Source of the DNA: Ascaris suum
Lineage: Eukaryota > Nematoda > Chromadorea > Rhabditida > Ascarididae
Reading direction: 5' to 3'
NCBI GenBank assembly: GCA_013433145.1
Contig: CM024169.1
Location: 8,812,817 to 8,876,816 of the forward strand
DNA: 64,000 bases
Part shown: piece after piece, positions 1 to 22,851 of the stretch
How positions within the stretch are numbered: the stretch's first letter is position 1
Layout of the letters: each line of letters starts with the position of its first letter
Notes under the pieces: generated by a model
What the model was told of the DNA's origin: nothing
The model's database searches: none
Seen by the model: the letters and a program-made list of their open reading frames with translations, nothing else
Position numbers and translations under genes: made by a program

Positions 1-915
1 TCTGAGCATCTCTGGACAAGCTCAGCTCACTCTCCAATCGCTGTAACGAAAAATGGCATTTCGTGATGAATTTCACCAAACGTCACTTCTGTTACTTTGA
101 TATCATAGCTTGACTATGTAAGCTTCGATAAGTATGTAAATTTTATAGACGCTTATTCTATTCATCCTCCCCATTTGTTTACTTCTGTCAGTGATCATAT
201 CGGTTCAAATTCGTCGTTCAATCCAAAATTGTCGCCAACAAGTCCACTCAGCATTAAACGAGACAGTCCGATATTGAATGTTCGATATTCTGTTTTAAAA
301 AAAATAATAAACGATTATTAGCTTTTTTTTGCTTTCCACCAAATATTATTGAAAAATGCGCCCATTAATCGATTGTTTTGCCGCATATTGCAATTATTCG
401 TTATAGTAACACAGTAGTTTTGTGTTATAATTATTCTCATGGAAACTAAAAAAAGCTTTATATCAGTACAGATAATGCTATTTGATTGTGTTACGTTTCT
501 TTTTAGGCAAATATTCCGATTTGAATGTCACTCATCATTTCGGTTGAGTGCAATAAACTACTAAGCATTATGGAATGCGGAGTCTTCTTGTCAAATGCCC
601 ATCTATCCTTTTCGAAACTTCTGCTTCAAAAGGGTGATCACGCTTTCAATTCTTCGGCATTCGGTTTCTTATTCTATCTCTAAGAAAGTCGACTTTTTCT
701 TTTTTATGCCTTCGTATATTCAAAGATCATCTATATAATGCACAGTCCATCTGTTCATCTGATACATATAACTTCCCATCCGTACCATTTAAGTGTTCAC
801 TACACTTAGGGCTATTAAAGAAATTTTTCCCCGGGCGAGGGGGGAAAAACGATCGAAGGAATTGTTGCATTTCAGTAAATCATATATTTAAGTGCAGAAA
901 TACTCGATCTATTTA

Positions 916-918
<3 letters not shown>

Positions 919-947
<29 letters not shown>
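919..947. repeat. (TA)n microsatellite, 29 bp
   Basis: Uninterrupted TA dinucleotides, about 14 copies, ending before CGAGATGTG. Confidence 0.98.
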
Positions 948-950
<3 letters not shown>

Positions 951-1114
951 GATGTGCATGCATAACGAGTTGTTGATCGTCTTAGTGCGTATTGTTCTCA
1001 ATTACATGTTTCCTTTTATCTCATACAACTTTTACATTGATGAAATGAGTTACAAAAAATAATGAAAAATGTTTCATAAATGACTCTTCTGCAGTTGAAC
1101 CTCCTCCCCTCCTT

Positions 1115-1127
1115 CCCCCCCCCCCCC
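1115..1127. repeat. Poly-C run, 13 bases
   Basis: Thirteen C residues within a C/T-rich stretch (1,101-1,127). Confidence 0.95.
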
Positions 1128-1494
1128 AAAAACGCTTTTATACTTTGAAATTTGAGTTAGCAACAACATCGTTAAGTGAATGAATGAAAGAACGAATGTG
1201 TCCTTCCGCCATCCGCGACACATTTTTTAATCAGTTGTCGTAATTCTGATTGAAAGACAAACGTATCTATTTGAGTATGTCACTTTCGCGTTTCAGCAAA
1301 AAGAAATAATGGCAAAAATTTTTGGGGTCATTAAGGGTTATTGCACTTCATCACGGTGTCACTAACTTTCTTCACAGTGACTGATCTCTTTTTAATATAT
1401 CTCACAATTTTCCATCTTTGATAGTAAGTTTTAATGTGAAAATAAATTTGATATTTATGGCGCAGAGGAAAAAAAATGCTTTTTTGAAAATATG

Positions 1495-1604
<110 letters not shown>

Positions 1605-4600
1605 GCAGTCGTGAATGCGAAATATTACTGCAAGAATGATATTATTGTAAATAAATGTTGCTGCATTGCCATAAAAAACTTCATCACTCAGCGCGGAAGC
1701 GTTCTTATTGCATTTATTGGCGTTCATCTTCCCTATGGCTCTCTTAGTCCTTTTTCTTCAGGATACACCGCTTTTGCATTTTAAAATAAATGAACTTTTT
1801 CAGCGGTTCAGTTTCAGTGGTTTTCAGTGCTGTGCATATATTTTTTAACGTATCGCCATCTCGAACTCTTCACCCTTTTTCCATTATCGACCCTGGCCAC
1901 ATTCGGGATCCCATTAAAACCATTTCCGATAACTAGTACCTCTTTTCAACCTATGCGTGTTCCTTTGAAAACTCCGTCTCTATACAGCCCAAACATGTTA
2001 GGAACTTCAAAGTACTAAATTTGAATTTAATCTGAATTCAGATTTGCAGAATTTTCGAGCAACCAAGGTTATTGTTTGTGCTTTATGAAAGTCTCTTCTT
2101 GAAAAGTGACTAACGATTTGTTCCTGCTTATAATAAACTGCCAATGCTTATTGAATGTATGCTTTTATACAGATATATTCATTGTCCTAAAACAATTTAA
2201 TGAATAATTTTTGAAAGATTTAATTAAAAATTACCCGATATTTTAATCGATATTTTGTCAAGATGCAATACTCTTCATATTAAAAACGTTCCCATATTTA
2301 TTATATACCATCGGAGAACAATTCTGTTCTCAGTTATCTGTTCTTTTTCATTGTTTTATTCCTTCTTAACAATACGCTTGCTTCCTTTGAAGTGCTGAAT
2401 ATGGAGAACGTTTCATCTTCACTTATATTAACTATAATCTCGGACGCACCAAATTGTCTCTTTTTATTGTGCACATGGAGAAACGGTTGCAGTGTTTAAC
2501 GCAGCTCCACATCTATCGATCTGCAGGCTCATTGCACTGTTCAGTGAGATTCTGAGACCGTTTGGTAGGGAGCCCATTTGAATAACGAGAGGGGAGAGAG
2601 GTCTGAAGAGTGGAATGTGGTCATCGAAATGAAAACAAACGAAGCAAGCTGACCTCAGCAACTTATAATCGAAGCGGATGCCTGACGTTAATATTTCATC
2701 GAGACATTCAAGTCTATAAAACTACTCGATGCATGCATCTAGACGGCTCATTAGTAAGCTGAGGTTGTTTCCTATTTTGTAGATTTGCATCGTCGATTTG
2801 GATTCTACGACCCGAAAACATTTGATAACGTTGTAAGTACACTCATCGTCGTTGTATAACATATGAGTAATGAACTGTACTGAAGACGTCATCTCAATGC
2901 TTTTCTCTGATGAGGCGACGTATTAGTAAGCAACAAAATTTATGGATTCAGTAATAATAAAGAGTAGTAAAGTGGAGTAACGAAAATTGAGCGGGATTAG
3001 CAAATAGCACTTTTCTGGATGAGAATCTAGTCACTCGAGTCGCCATAAAATTTGTGCAAATCAAGCGGGTACTACTCAGCTGCGGATAGTGCATGCAAAA
3101 TTGTGGAGACATTAGAGCATCCCCTTCCTTCACTCCGCTCTCTAGGACGTTTCCCGGTTATCGCTCATAACAGTATTTTCAATGAAACATTCAAATATAA
3201 CTTGGATACTAACATAATCCTATACGGTGTACAAGATTTCTGATATTTTCGATGAGTTGTTGGGATAAGTTGCATTGAGGATAGCAAACGAGCGATCGTT
3301 ATTGAGCTGATTGTGATAAACATATAACGTTATTAGTACAGAACGGTGTCATGTCGATAGTATTCGACCATTTTCATCAACACAAGTTGTGAATCTATGG
3401 GAAATAACTGTTTTGAAGTCGATGGAGTCGTGTTTCGTTTCATTTTAATTAGACAAAGCAGTAGCATTTGAATAAAATCCACTGCACCAGCCCTCCCTTC
3501 CCATCCCTTTTTCCCCTTCGCTATGACTTTGTCATGACACTCAAGCCCAGTTACCTGCGATTGATGAAAATCAAGATTCCTAGTTTGTAGTAAAAAGAAT
3601 TTCTCGACTTCCACACGACAATGATTGGCAGGAAAGAATAATCCCGATATCGATGGCAGTGAAATCCTAGCGAATTTAGTGCAGTGACCGGGCGACGACG
3701 CATTTAGCGGCAGCCGTTGTGCAGAGTTGAGAGAAAGCGCGCCAACGAAAGATGCGTTGTATTGTTGCGATCACGTGTCAAATGCATTGCGCAATATTCT
3801 CAGTTTTTCTTCTTTTCATCTCGCAACTCAACGAGACGCCTTCTAATATATGGCAGTATTGTAAAGGAGTTATTCGACTTGAGGTAAAGCCTATCAATTC
3901 CCTTATCACTAACAATGCAACGTGTAAGGTGCGATCGAAATACGGCTGCAAACAGTGTGATAAGCGCGACAACAAACCGACGAATTCACCTTGAAAGACG
4001 GAGTTTGCGAAACTGTCTTTGCACGTCGCGAAATAGTCCCGCAGCATTGTCAACCGTTGTTTCCTGAGTGGCCGTGGTGCAAGGCATTATGCCCTCAATA
4101 TAAAATGCTGCAGGCGCTGAATGGTACATTTTTGTTTGTAAAGTTGATGAGTGGATAGGTTGGTAAAATTTTGAAATGTGTTTAGAGACACACCAGCTGA
4201 AGAGTATTGTGAGTCATCTAGAAATATGCTACCCTGTGATGTCGTTCGAAGACTCAAATATCGAGGGGATCCGGAACCCTAGGAGTCCTAACTTCAGAAC
4301 TGTCGAAGGAATTCGCAAATCCTCAAACTGCGGCTCCCGGTAGCTTTCGGGAGGTTTGAACGATATTAAGCCCCTTGAAGTCGAGGCAGCCGAAAAATGT
4401 TTAGGTGTGACATTGGGCAGGTGGGTGTGGAGAAAAAAGCGCAATTTTCATGCACGCCAGCTAAGAATGGGAATGTTTTTGGCGGTGTTATGGACCCGGG
4501 TGAGCGTGTTTGCGGCACATTTCGTGCATCCCCTTTTCAGCACTTACTGCACTGTCTACTTTTTAATAATTGTCATTTTCCGCACCAATCATTTGTGTTT

Positions 4601-5404
4601 TGCAATCTCTTTCAATCGGCCGACTGGTTCAGTTAGCTAAAAGACCACTGAAGTTTGCATGTTTAATACGTTTCAACGCAATAGTTCCCTATTCGATTAT
4701 GCATCCAAAGAGATGTGTTAATACGTGCCAGAGGGCTGTTATGAAGTGTACTTGTGCTATTCGGCTCTTCGGATTACCCGAATTTGTAAGGCAGTGAAAA
4801 AGTAATAAAGCCTGCTGATTCAGTCGTCTCAGCACAAATATTTTGCTCACTTTTCACTTTCACAAATGCTCTTCGGTCTCATTGTACTTGTCTATGTGGT
4901 ACTTCTCTTCCGTCATTGTGCAAAGTACGGAAGTTTGCTTAATATTCCATTTTAATTTTAGTTTATTAATTGTCACTCTGATTTGATTTTATATCCTTAA
5001 TACTTTTAATTTCTACACTATCCACCTCCAACGTTCTTTACTCCATCCAGTTTATAGCTCAACGACATGAGTTGCTTTTCCGGTTTTTTCGCGATCTCAG
5101 ACACTTAACTTAGCATATCGTTTCGCTACGTTCACGTTCCTAAGGGCCATCGCTTCAATGTGACATCTCCACCATCATCTCATTCGATATAATCTATGAT
5201 TTTAAGTTCATTGGCAACAAATATGGTAATAAAACATGCACTCATTTTAACACAATGGAGCACTCGCACAAACCATTTAGAGGGGAATCGTTTTTGCGAT
5301 ACGGCCTTTTGCAAAATGCCAACAGACTGGTCATTAAATGCATGCAATGTTTTGCAACTTTTATGCGCATTTATATGTTTAGAGCTCCTTTAGACTCTGA
5401 GAAG

Positions 5405-8400
5405 TCAACGGAAAATTTGATATAAGGAGTCGCAAATTACACTCACCTTGACTTTGGCTTCAGTCGTTTCCGAGATGGAACTATCATTGATGCGGCATGC
5501 AAATAAATACATAAATGCAGACGGAGAGGCATAGAGACATGGCCTCACCGTAGTATTCTTTGCAGTTGCCAATCTGCAAGAGCGCCGAATGATCGATTGC
5601 GTTGTGCTTCTATCCACGGTGACGAACTTCAGACCGTGACATCCTCTCATAAAGCTATAAATTTCCAATAAATGCGCGCTTCGTAAAAGGTTTATAGCAT
5701 AAGTTGACCAGCTGAGTTCATGAACGTTAAAAAGCTTATATTTTAGCCTGCGCTTGAACTTTTTTTGCTAATACTAATCATCGCGGGCAGTATCTCAACC
5801 ATTGCCTGGAAAGCCTTCTGCTTATTTTGAGCAGTATCTAAACTGTAACCGTAAAATTTCCGGCATGTTGTAGACTACCTCAATCGTCAGTATGCAAGTT
5901 TTGCAAGTATTATTGTAAAGATTGACCAAATGTTTATCTGATTTCATAAGTAAATGTTTCAATAGCGTTATATTCGCACAAAAGAAGAGATTTGTGTGCA
6001 AATCGAATGGCATTGCGGTTATTTGCGTCTGTCTTTCTTCGCCCATCAACTTTTTTTCCTTCAAACGTCTTGAGGGCCGAACGCGCAGATCCGATCATTC
6101 TATTGCATTTGCTATACCCAATGGGACCGGTTCTTCAGCTTCGCTCTTCATCAGTGCTTCTCATTTTCCGCTTCGCTTTATCGTTTCCCTCGTACTTTCC
6201 TTCCGCTTTTCTCTATAACTGTTTTTCTTTCTTTTTTCCCCACCTTACTGCCTAATTCATTGAACTTTTTCTGGAAATCTGACAAAATTTCGGAATTATT
6301 GAGATTTTGGACGACGATTTCATCGATAGCTATTTATTTGAATATTATTCCATAACAGTAATAATAGTGTAATGAAATTATAGTGGCACTCGAATAGTAT
6401 CGCATTAGCAGTCTTAGGAACCTCGTTGATATTCAGCGATGTGCGTTATGCGAACAAATTTTTCAAACGTATTTTAACGCTGCGCGACAGTATATGACGA
6501 AAGGGGTGGAGCCTTAATGAATCGGACTGGGCAACGGCTGACTCACAATATCGTCGTCCAAAAAGAAAAGGATGGAGATTCAGGTTATTGAGGATGACGT
6601 CCGTCGTCCCGTGGGCTCATCTGTCAGCTGCCCCATAATGCGATCATTACCGAACGTTCATTTCAGTTTGGTTGTTTCGAAAGCAATTCACGGCGTTAAT
6701 GCTCAAAAGCAGTTTAAATCTCAACTCTGCTGCAAAAAAGTTTATCATCTTGGTTATTTGCAGCCTTCACCTGCAATTACCTTTTAGGTTTCACGTCGTA
6801 CTTTCCCAGTCGAAGGGGATCTCTCATTGAGCGCAAAGGCGCACGGAAGAATTTTCGCTGAGTGGTTGAGTGTAATATCTGTCCTTGGGAAAGCACTTGA
6901 ATTTGGCGGCTTACCACAGGCACTAAGCAAACTAAAAAAACTTTGAACCGCTAGAAATTTGGCAGAATGCCAGAAGCATGAATGTCAAATATCCGTAAAT
7001 GCCGGAGCAGTATTCGAAATTCCAGTTTGTGCAACGGGGTCTTCAGTACGCCGGCCGTTTTCTTCAGAACTCCCTCCTCTCCCACAGAAGTAGTAAAGAC
7101 CACATGTGGGATTTGCCTACCAAAAGAGAGTGGACAGCGAAGTTAGTTGATGCATTTACGTGGTTCGTTGGAGAAATTGCATCGTCGAGGTTGATATCAC
7201 ATACGAACTGAATAAGCGGTCGTACATGCCCGCTTTGATGTCGGAGTAGATGCGTCTGGTCTGGTGTTTTATCGAGGAATGTGGCGATATAGAGAGGCCA
7301 TTCATGAGAGAGATTGTGTCGACTAATTTTTATTTGATATGTGATCGATATAAGCGCAGTGCTTTTTTTTGGGCCAATTGAGTGGAGAACAAAGGAAACG
7401 ATTCGCTGCACTGCATTACCTTCGAATACTGACTATGATAGCGTAAAAGTGCTCATCGAAGTTGAATTTAACGTTGGAAAGCAAACTGCTAAATAAATTG
7501 GATCTCCAAAGAATGCACAGGCCTTGAGACCTGTTCCTGATCACTTTTTCATTTGTGGAGGAGCTGCCCCGTTTGATGGAAACAGCCCGTCGTCGCAGGC
7601 ATGGTGACTGATCTAATTGAGGGGGAAGTTTCTTCGGTTGCACCACTTTTCCTCATGGACTTTAGAAGTTGGGAAAGCCTCAGTACAATTATAACAGCAA
7701 GGCCGCTGCTATAGACGAGGCATCTCGCATATACATGTTAACGCCGGCTATGCTAATCACAATAAGTCGCAAGCTAATGTTCTCGATATGGGAGAATGAT
7801 TTTTGATGTCATTGGGAAAAGGCTGATCCGACTCACTTCTTTGCCTATTGTTCCGCGCCGCCTTGCGCATCAGTGATATCTGCTTTCAAGAGTGAACCGA
7901 AAATCACGCTCTTGTTCATAATGCAGCAGACAGCAATATGACTTCCTATATTACCCGCGAAAATCCTATTCATAGCTTCATGCCACTTCATTCAGGTGCG
8001 CTAATTAACCTACGTATAGGTCGCTGTCTTTATTGCTTCTCTCTTTCTTTTGCGGTAACCCATAAGACGATGCCTTCAAGGGCCTTTGATATTGCCCTTC
8101 AAAATTTTAACTATCAGACTGCGGTATTTGCGGGTTGCTGCTGTCTTTCGACCGCATCGCCTTGAAACCAACGCGTACAGTTCATTTAGCGTGAAGCATA
8201 GTGTTGGTCTTCGAAAAATTTCGTTCTATGTTCCCGAAGTTCAGACTCCAAATTTCTGAACTTGTATTGGGCTCCGGAAGAATCGCCTTGTAACAGGTGG
8301 TGGAGGGAGAGGGAGAGAGAGAAGCGCCACGTACCAGTGATGTGTCTGAAGGTTGTCTGCCGCTAGACATAACCGGAATTGTTCCGCATTCGTTGATTCT

Positions 8401-10440
8401 AGATCAGTCCTAGCAAGCCAGGACTGCTCTAGAATTGCAGTTTCAGAATCATGGAATCTTACGGCTTTTCGGTTTTGGCCGTGGTCTCTTAGTTCAAGTA
8501 TTCCTTCACTAATTATGCACCGAAACTCTGGCCTCAGTTTATTGATATTTTCCGGAGTTCCAGTTATGATCTTTTGAAAAAGGTGCATTCGTCATGCCCA
8601 CATGAACAGGAGCTTTTACTACCAATCTGAATATAACTTGGCGTCGCCTACATCCCTAACTATCAAACTGCATGGAATTTTTCCCTTCGTGTTTTTTCTA
8701 AAAGGAACATTATTGCCAGCCCAGTGATTATCGCATTCATCTGTTGCTGTATCACAACACTTTTTTAACGGAATTCGAGGCCACTTTCACGGGTAATTTG
8801 CAGATTCTTTAGCTGGCGGTATCACCTTGAAAGTTTTTTCTTTTGCGTTCTCTTCAATTAGCTCCTTCCGTTCGTTTTTGCGTTTGGTTTTTGTTGCGTT
8901 TTGATGTCTTTTCGCTGTAAATCACACGGATTTCTCTAAAACTTAAAAATGTCATTTATTATTATCGAAATTTTCTTAACAAACAATCGTTTTGTGAAAC
9001 TTTTGCGATTACATTCACATCCGTATCGCTGCAAAAAATCATTTTTTGATTAGTGGAACCTATATTGTTTGACCCTTCGACGTTACTGCTCGTCTGTATT
9101 TCCAATTTTCTTGCCGGACTCAGAGAGTCTTTAAAATTTGTCGATTTCACAGCCGGCAACCCCTCCCTTGTCCCCTTCGTCTTCCCCCATTCTTCTAATT
9201 AAGCATGAGCTGAAAATTCCAGGAATGTTGAACAACATCTCCTCGGAAAGAGCGAAATTGCCGGTGTCTTTTTGAACTAAATCAGTCTATCACTGAGCTT
9301 CATCACTAGCGCTATATAAAAAGCCACCCAAGTCGACGCGCAATCAATGAGGCTCAAAGTGGTTAAATTTATTAAGTTGCAAAATGTGGTTACGTCACAA
9401 GTTTTGACAAAATGTAGCGGAAAATTCCCATCCAACGTTCCGCGTTCGAAACCTAAGCGTGAACGTTTATCAGAACGTTGCGAAAGAGCGAGAGATGGGT
9501 CCAGCCATCACTGTCTCCCATGTCCGTTACTAACATCAGCTGTTTACCTGTGCCCGGAAAAAATGCTCTTCTTTGGTACTTCACTGCACAAGTTACCTTA
9601 AGGAATTTGTTTCATTCCCAAACACTGTAATATTTCTGCCATTATCCCATTGAATGGTACGCCGAAATCGGTAGCAAAAGAAATAGACATGCATATCGTG
9701 TGAATACACCAACCGCAACGCGCATTACGCACGATAAATGTGGAAAAATGTTTGCGGCAGTACGTACGAACAAACAGCAACATCGTGTTAAATACATCCG
9801 AATATCAGCTTACAGCACTTTCCTCATCTTTCCACACATGGTGCGTACTGATTTTCCGCTTTTATATCAAAAATTACTCTCGTGTTTTAGTCCGATGAAA
9901 AGTTCCACAAATGAAATCACTTTCGCGCATTGTTACTAAAATTGCAGTATAAATTACCGATTTCTCGTTGTGCCTTTTATATCGTGTGTAGTCGGGGGAA
10001 TTCGAATCGTTATAACGATAATTTTACTCGATGACGATAAAAGACCCTCACCTGCAGGTCTTTCTGCCCGTCGACGGTCTTTCTTAAATGTTGGCAATTT
10101 TCTCCTACGTGCATATTACGTTTTGCTGCACAATTTGCCTTAATTTGAGTGTATTGTTAAATTCTCTCCATAAAGAGCTTAACATGAACATTACTCGGAA
10201 ATTTTCATCGAAAAATTCGTGAGGGAACTTCTGAAAACTGACATGCAAGAAGGCTTAAAACAATCCGCTCTTCTATTCCCCAGCGTTGACCTTTTGGGAC
10301 AGAAGTATGAGATCCTTCGAATGAGATTCGATCTCCATTGAATGTCGAGGATTCCCGAACTTGGGGCGCTCTCAAACAACGTTCTTCCAGGGATCAACAA
10401 GTTTAGCGATTGCTTCCGGTATTTGAAAATCGCACGAAAG
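5405..10440. other. No confirmed gene; scattered exon-like frames, mainly minus strand
   Basis: Minus-strand open stretches that look more protein-like than their surroundings occur at 5,447-5,668 (ending at a strong GTGAGT donor), 7,064-7,646, 8,335-8,588 (ending at a GTACGT donor) and 10,191-10,400. On the plus strand a frame at 6,585-6,787 follows GATTCAG. A TATA-like box (CTATATAAAAAG, near 9,312) lies about 25 bases before the ATG of an 84-codon frame at 9,347-9,601. None resembles a family I know. Confidence 0.4.
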
Positions 10441-18934
<8,494 letters not shown>

Positions 18935-18946
18935 TTCTTAGATAAC

Positions 18947-18971
18947 GTTTCGCCTCACCTAGCATCATCAG
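18947..18971 (-). ncRNA. Hammerhead-ribozyme-like core upstream of the retroelement
   Basis: On the minus strand CTGATGA is followed by T, a short weak stem-loop (GCT/GGC) and GAAAC. This is the conserved core order of hammerhead motifs known from Penelope-like elements. Stem I is not convincingly paired here, so it may be decayed. It is in the opposite orientation to the reverse transcriptase. Confidence 0.4.
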
Positions 18972-19126
18972 GCTGCCCTCAGCCTTAAGTAACTAAACCT
19001 GCTTAAATCAAATCCCGCTCATTCATACGATGACAAGTTGATAACGATCATGACATGTTCTGGATTAAATTACTTCGGACAATTTATCCGATATGACTCA
19101 ATGATAATATCAAGGGTGTAGGAAAT

Positions 19127-19402
19127 ATGTTTAAAGATAATGCCCCAAAGGTCCCATATTTTGAAAACAGTGGATTATCGGTTAAGCATAAACATGGAAA
19201 AACAAGGAGAAGCAGCAAATTAATCAATCGCCATTTCATTAATGCCGTTAGAATCAACGCTTTCCCTTTAAATAACGCTGAAAATATTTGTTACTTTCTA
19301 TGGAATTTGTATCAACACAGCAATCGTGCACTTAAAATGCTATATTTCACCATACTAAACCAGAACAAAATCATTAAGGATGAAATTAGTTTTTCTGTGT
19401 AA
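19127..19402 (+). pseudogene. Retroelement fragment, N-terminal part
   Basis: Ninety-one codons with no recognisable motif by themselves (RHFINAVRINAFPLNNAEN). They are assigned to the element because the next frame continues the protein after a one-base shift near 19,390-19,402. A helical, charged region before the reverse transcriptase is usual in this family. Confidence 0.5.
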
Positions 19403-20130
19403 AATGCAACACAATTCATAGAAATGTTTTCAATACTAATCATAATGGCAAAACTAAGAATAAAAGTTATAGGCTTCTTAAGCATTTTCCCGGACTTGGC
19501 TACCAAAACGTCAATTATAACCCTATTTTTAATACTAGTATTATTAAAAAAGAACTATTAAAGGCTATGTCTAACGTTCTTAAGATACATATCACATTTT
19601 CTTTCGACAGGACCATCAGCTCTTATCTTTGTAATTATAATAAAACGTTACATATATTAAAGCAACACCCGGAAAATTTAGCTGCGTTTTTAAATAACAG
19701 GTGTGACTGTCATAACTCACGATTTCTTTATCAACCTTTACAGCATGTGTTTACGGGTAATTTGGATATAATTCCGTCTAGTGCTCTTAGGAATATTTTT
19801 AAAAAGGGAACTAAGTTTAGACCCATCATTAATAAGCATCCTCTCCGGATTATAGAGGATGCAGAGCAATCTTTAAACAAACTAAGTCTGCAATTTGCTC
19901 GAACCGAGCACACTAACGTGGACAATTTTAAAACATTTCATATGTTGGCTACGCGGCGCGTTAAAGATGTTTTTAATAACGAATTTTATAAAGGAGAAAT
20001 CGATATAATTCATGGTCTAGATTACAATAATAGCATTTTACATAGCAGTATGCAATCTAAATTTATTATTGCACCTGTAGATAAAGCTGACAATAATTAT
20101 GCCTTTATATGCAAAAACTTTTATATTTAA
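19390..20130 (+). pseudogene. Retroelement fragment, N-terminal reverse transcriptase region
   Basis: Open from 19,390 to a TAA at 20,128. Contains YRLLKHFPGLGY, the Cys pair in RCDCHNSRF, HVFTGNLDIIPSSALR, GTKFRP and the finger motif PVDKADNNYAFICKNFY. The sequence after the TAA (SLCKELGIVNG, then GNDTFEHV) continues the same frame as expected of the family, so the stop is a point change within the old gene. Confidence 0.75.
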
Positions 20131-20252
20131 AGCTTATGCAAGGAGCTTGGGATTGTCAACGGCAATATTATTGGCAATGACACCTTTGAGCATGTTGAAA
20201 ATAAACAGGAACTAGATATTATTAACACGCACCGCAAGTTTCTGAAAGGTAT

Positions 20253-20678
20253 TTTATTGACGTTAACGAGGAAAACGCAACGTTGCCCAAAATGTTTGCC
20301 ATTCCTAAATTATAAGAAAATCCTTACAAGTTTCGTTATATAGCTGGGGCCAGCAAAACCTCGCTAAAACCACTATCTTGCTTATTGCATAGCACTTTAA
20401 AATCTTTTAAAAAACATTTTCGTAATTATTGTAACATAGCTAGTCAAAGAAGCGGAATTAATTATTATTATAGTGTAAAAAATTCTTATGAAGTTTTGGA
20501 TGTAGTTAAAAAATATGTTAAAACGATTCTGACCGCTGATTTCTCCACTTTATTCACTGCTTTGCCACATGAAGATATTATTAAAACAATGGAATTTTTA
20601 ACGCGCATATGTTTTGAAAATTCAAAAAAAGGCTTATCTGAATGTTTGCAACAACAAAACTTTATTTTATGCGGATAA
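20253..20678 (+). pseudogene. Retroelement fragment, fingers and palm motif A
   Basis: A different frame from the preceding piece, entered by an indel near 20,250. LPKMFAIPKL, stop at 20,313, then KFRYIAGASKTSLKPLS, SQRSGINYYYSVKNSYEVLD and TADFSTLFTALPHEDI. The Asp of ADFS is the first catalytic aspartate of the palm. Ends at TAA 20,676. Confidence 0.8.
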
Positions 20679-20739
20679 TTAAGAGTTTAAAGCACACTCA
20701 CTTGCTTTGGATAACGTACAAATTATGGAAATGATCAAG

Positions 20740-20865
20740 TTTATTGTTAATGAAAGCTGTGTTACTTTTGCCGGTTTTCGTTTTTAGGCAAAATAAAGGG
20801 TACCCACGGGTGGTAACGCCACTCGTGATATAGCCGATCTTACTTTGTCTGTCATGTACTTTGAT
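20740..20865 (+). pseudogene. Retroelement fragment, palm motif B
   Basis: Short piece in yet another frame: CVTFAGFRF, two nearby stops, then VPTGGNATRDIADLTLSVM. This is the substrate-binding motif B region. The usual Met of (P)MGG is Thr here. Confidence 0.65.
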
Positions 20866-20935
20866 TTACAAAATATACATGTGAAAATATACATGAATAT
20901 AAATATGCCAAAATTTCACATTTATTTGTTGTAGG

Positions 20936-21349
20936 TACTTTGATGATTTACTAATACTTAATACTGAAAATTTTCATAGTATTGCTAAAATAATTAACGG
21001 AGATTCTTTATAAATTGAAATTACATGCACCGGTAGCAAGGCTAATTTCTTGGACTTAAACTTAACTGTTACCCGCAGAGATGTTATTTCAAACGTGTAT
21101 GATAAGACGGAAGAATTTAATTTTGCAGTGAACAAGTATACTCAATTAGACAGTAATATTCCAGCGTTCATACACAAAAACCTTATAATTTCTCAAGTCT
21201 TTCGAGTTAGCAAAATATATTCAACTAGGACAGCTTTTATTAATAAATGTAAAGGTCTGCTTAAAAATTATAAAGAGAAGGTTCTAGGTGTTATGCTAGT
21301 GGAAAAATACCTATTTAAGGAATTATTTGGTAAACCAGAATTAGTATAG
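20936..21349 (+). pseudogene. Retroelement fragment, catalytic YFDD motif and thumb
   Basis: TAC TTT GAT GAT encodes the YxDD catalytic pair, followed by LLILNTENFHSIAK, a stop at 21,011, then ANFLDLNLTVTRRD, VYDKTEEFNF, SNIPAFIHKN and STRTAFINKC. The FLDL block and following segments are typical of the region after the palm in Penelope-like proteins. Ends at TAG 21,347-21,349. Confidence 0.78.
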
Positions 21350-21530
21350 AAGTTCGCCTGTCCCAGTAGGCAAAATATTAAAAGTTTAATCAAAGAAATG
21401 TTTCAAGCACTTTAGTAACTATTGCTTCCTATCCTGCAAGGGAATATTCTTTCTCACGTTACCTACATATGATCGAAACATTTAAGGATTTAAAGAAGAA
21501 TTATTGCGTAGCTTAGATTTCTTATTTTAT

Positions 21531-22851
<1,321 letters not shown>

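Larger units (their letters stand above)
19127..21420 (+). mobile_element. Degenerate Penelope-like retroelement (reverse transcriptase relic)
   Basis: The pieces below line up in the order of a Penelope-like reverse transcriptase: an N-terminal helical part; RCDCHNSRFLYQPLQHVFTG; KGTKFRP; DKADNNYAFICK; KFRYIAGASKTSLKPLS; ADFSTLFTALPH (motif A); PTGGNATRDIADLTLS (motif B); YFDDLL (motif C); NFLDLNLTV; and the thumb-like part to 21,349. The frame changes at least four times and stops occur at 20,128, 20,313 and 21,011, so the copy is dead. No GIY-YIG endonuclease is visible on either side. It is AT-rich even for this DNA. A (TA)n array begins about 115 bases downstream. Family assignment rests on remembered motif order in Penelope-like elements; a non-Penelope RT of related type is the alternative. 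Confidence 0.8.

Noticed and set aside
2905..2925. Further CTGATGA words (also near 24,699 and 60,680)
   Set aside because: No GAAA at a suitable distance, so no hammerhead core.
4332..4351. CTCCCG...CGGGAG hairpin
   Set aside because: Six base pairs only; a bacterial-type terminator makes no sense here.
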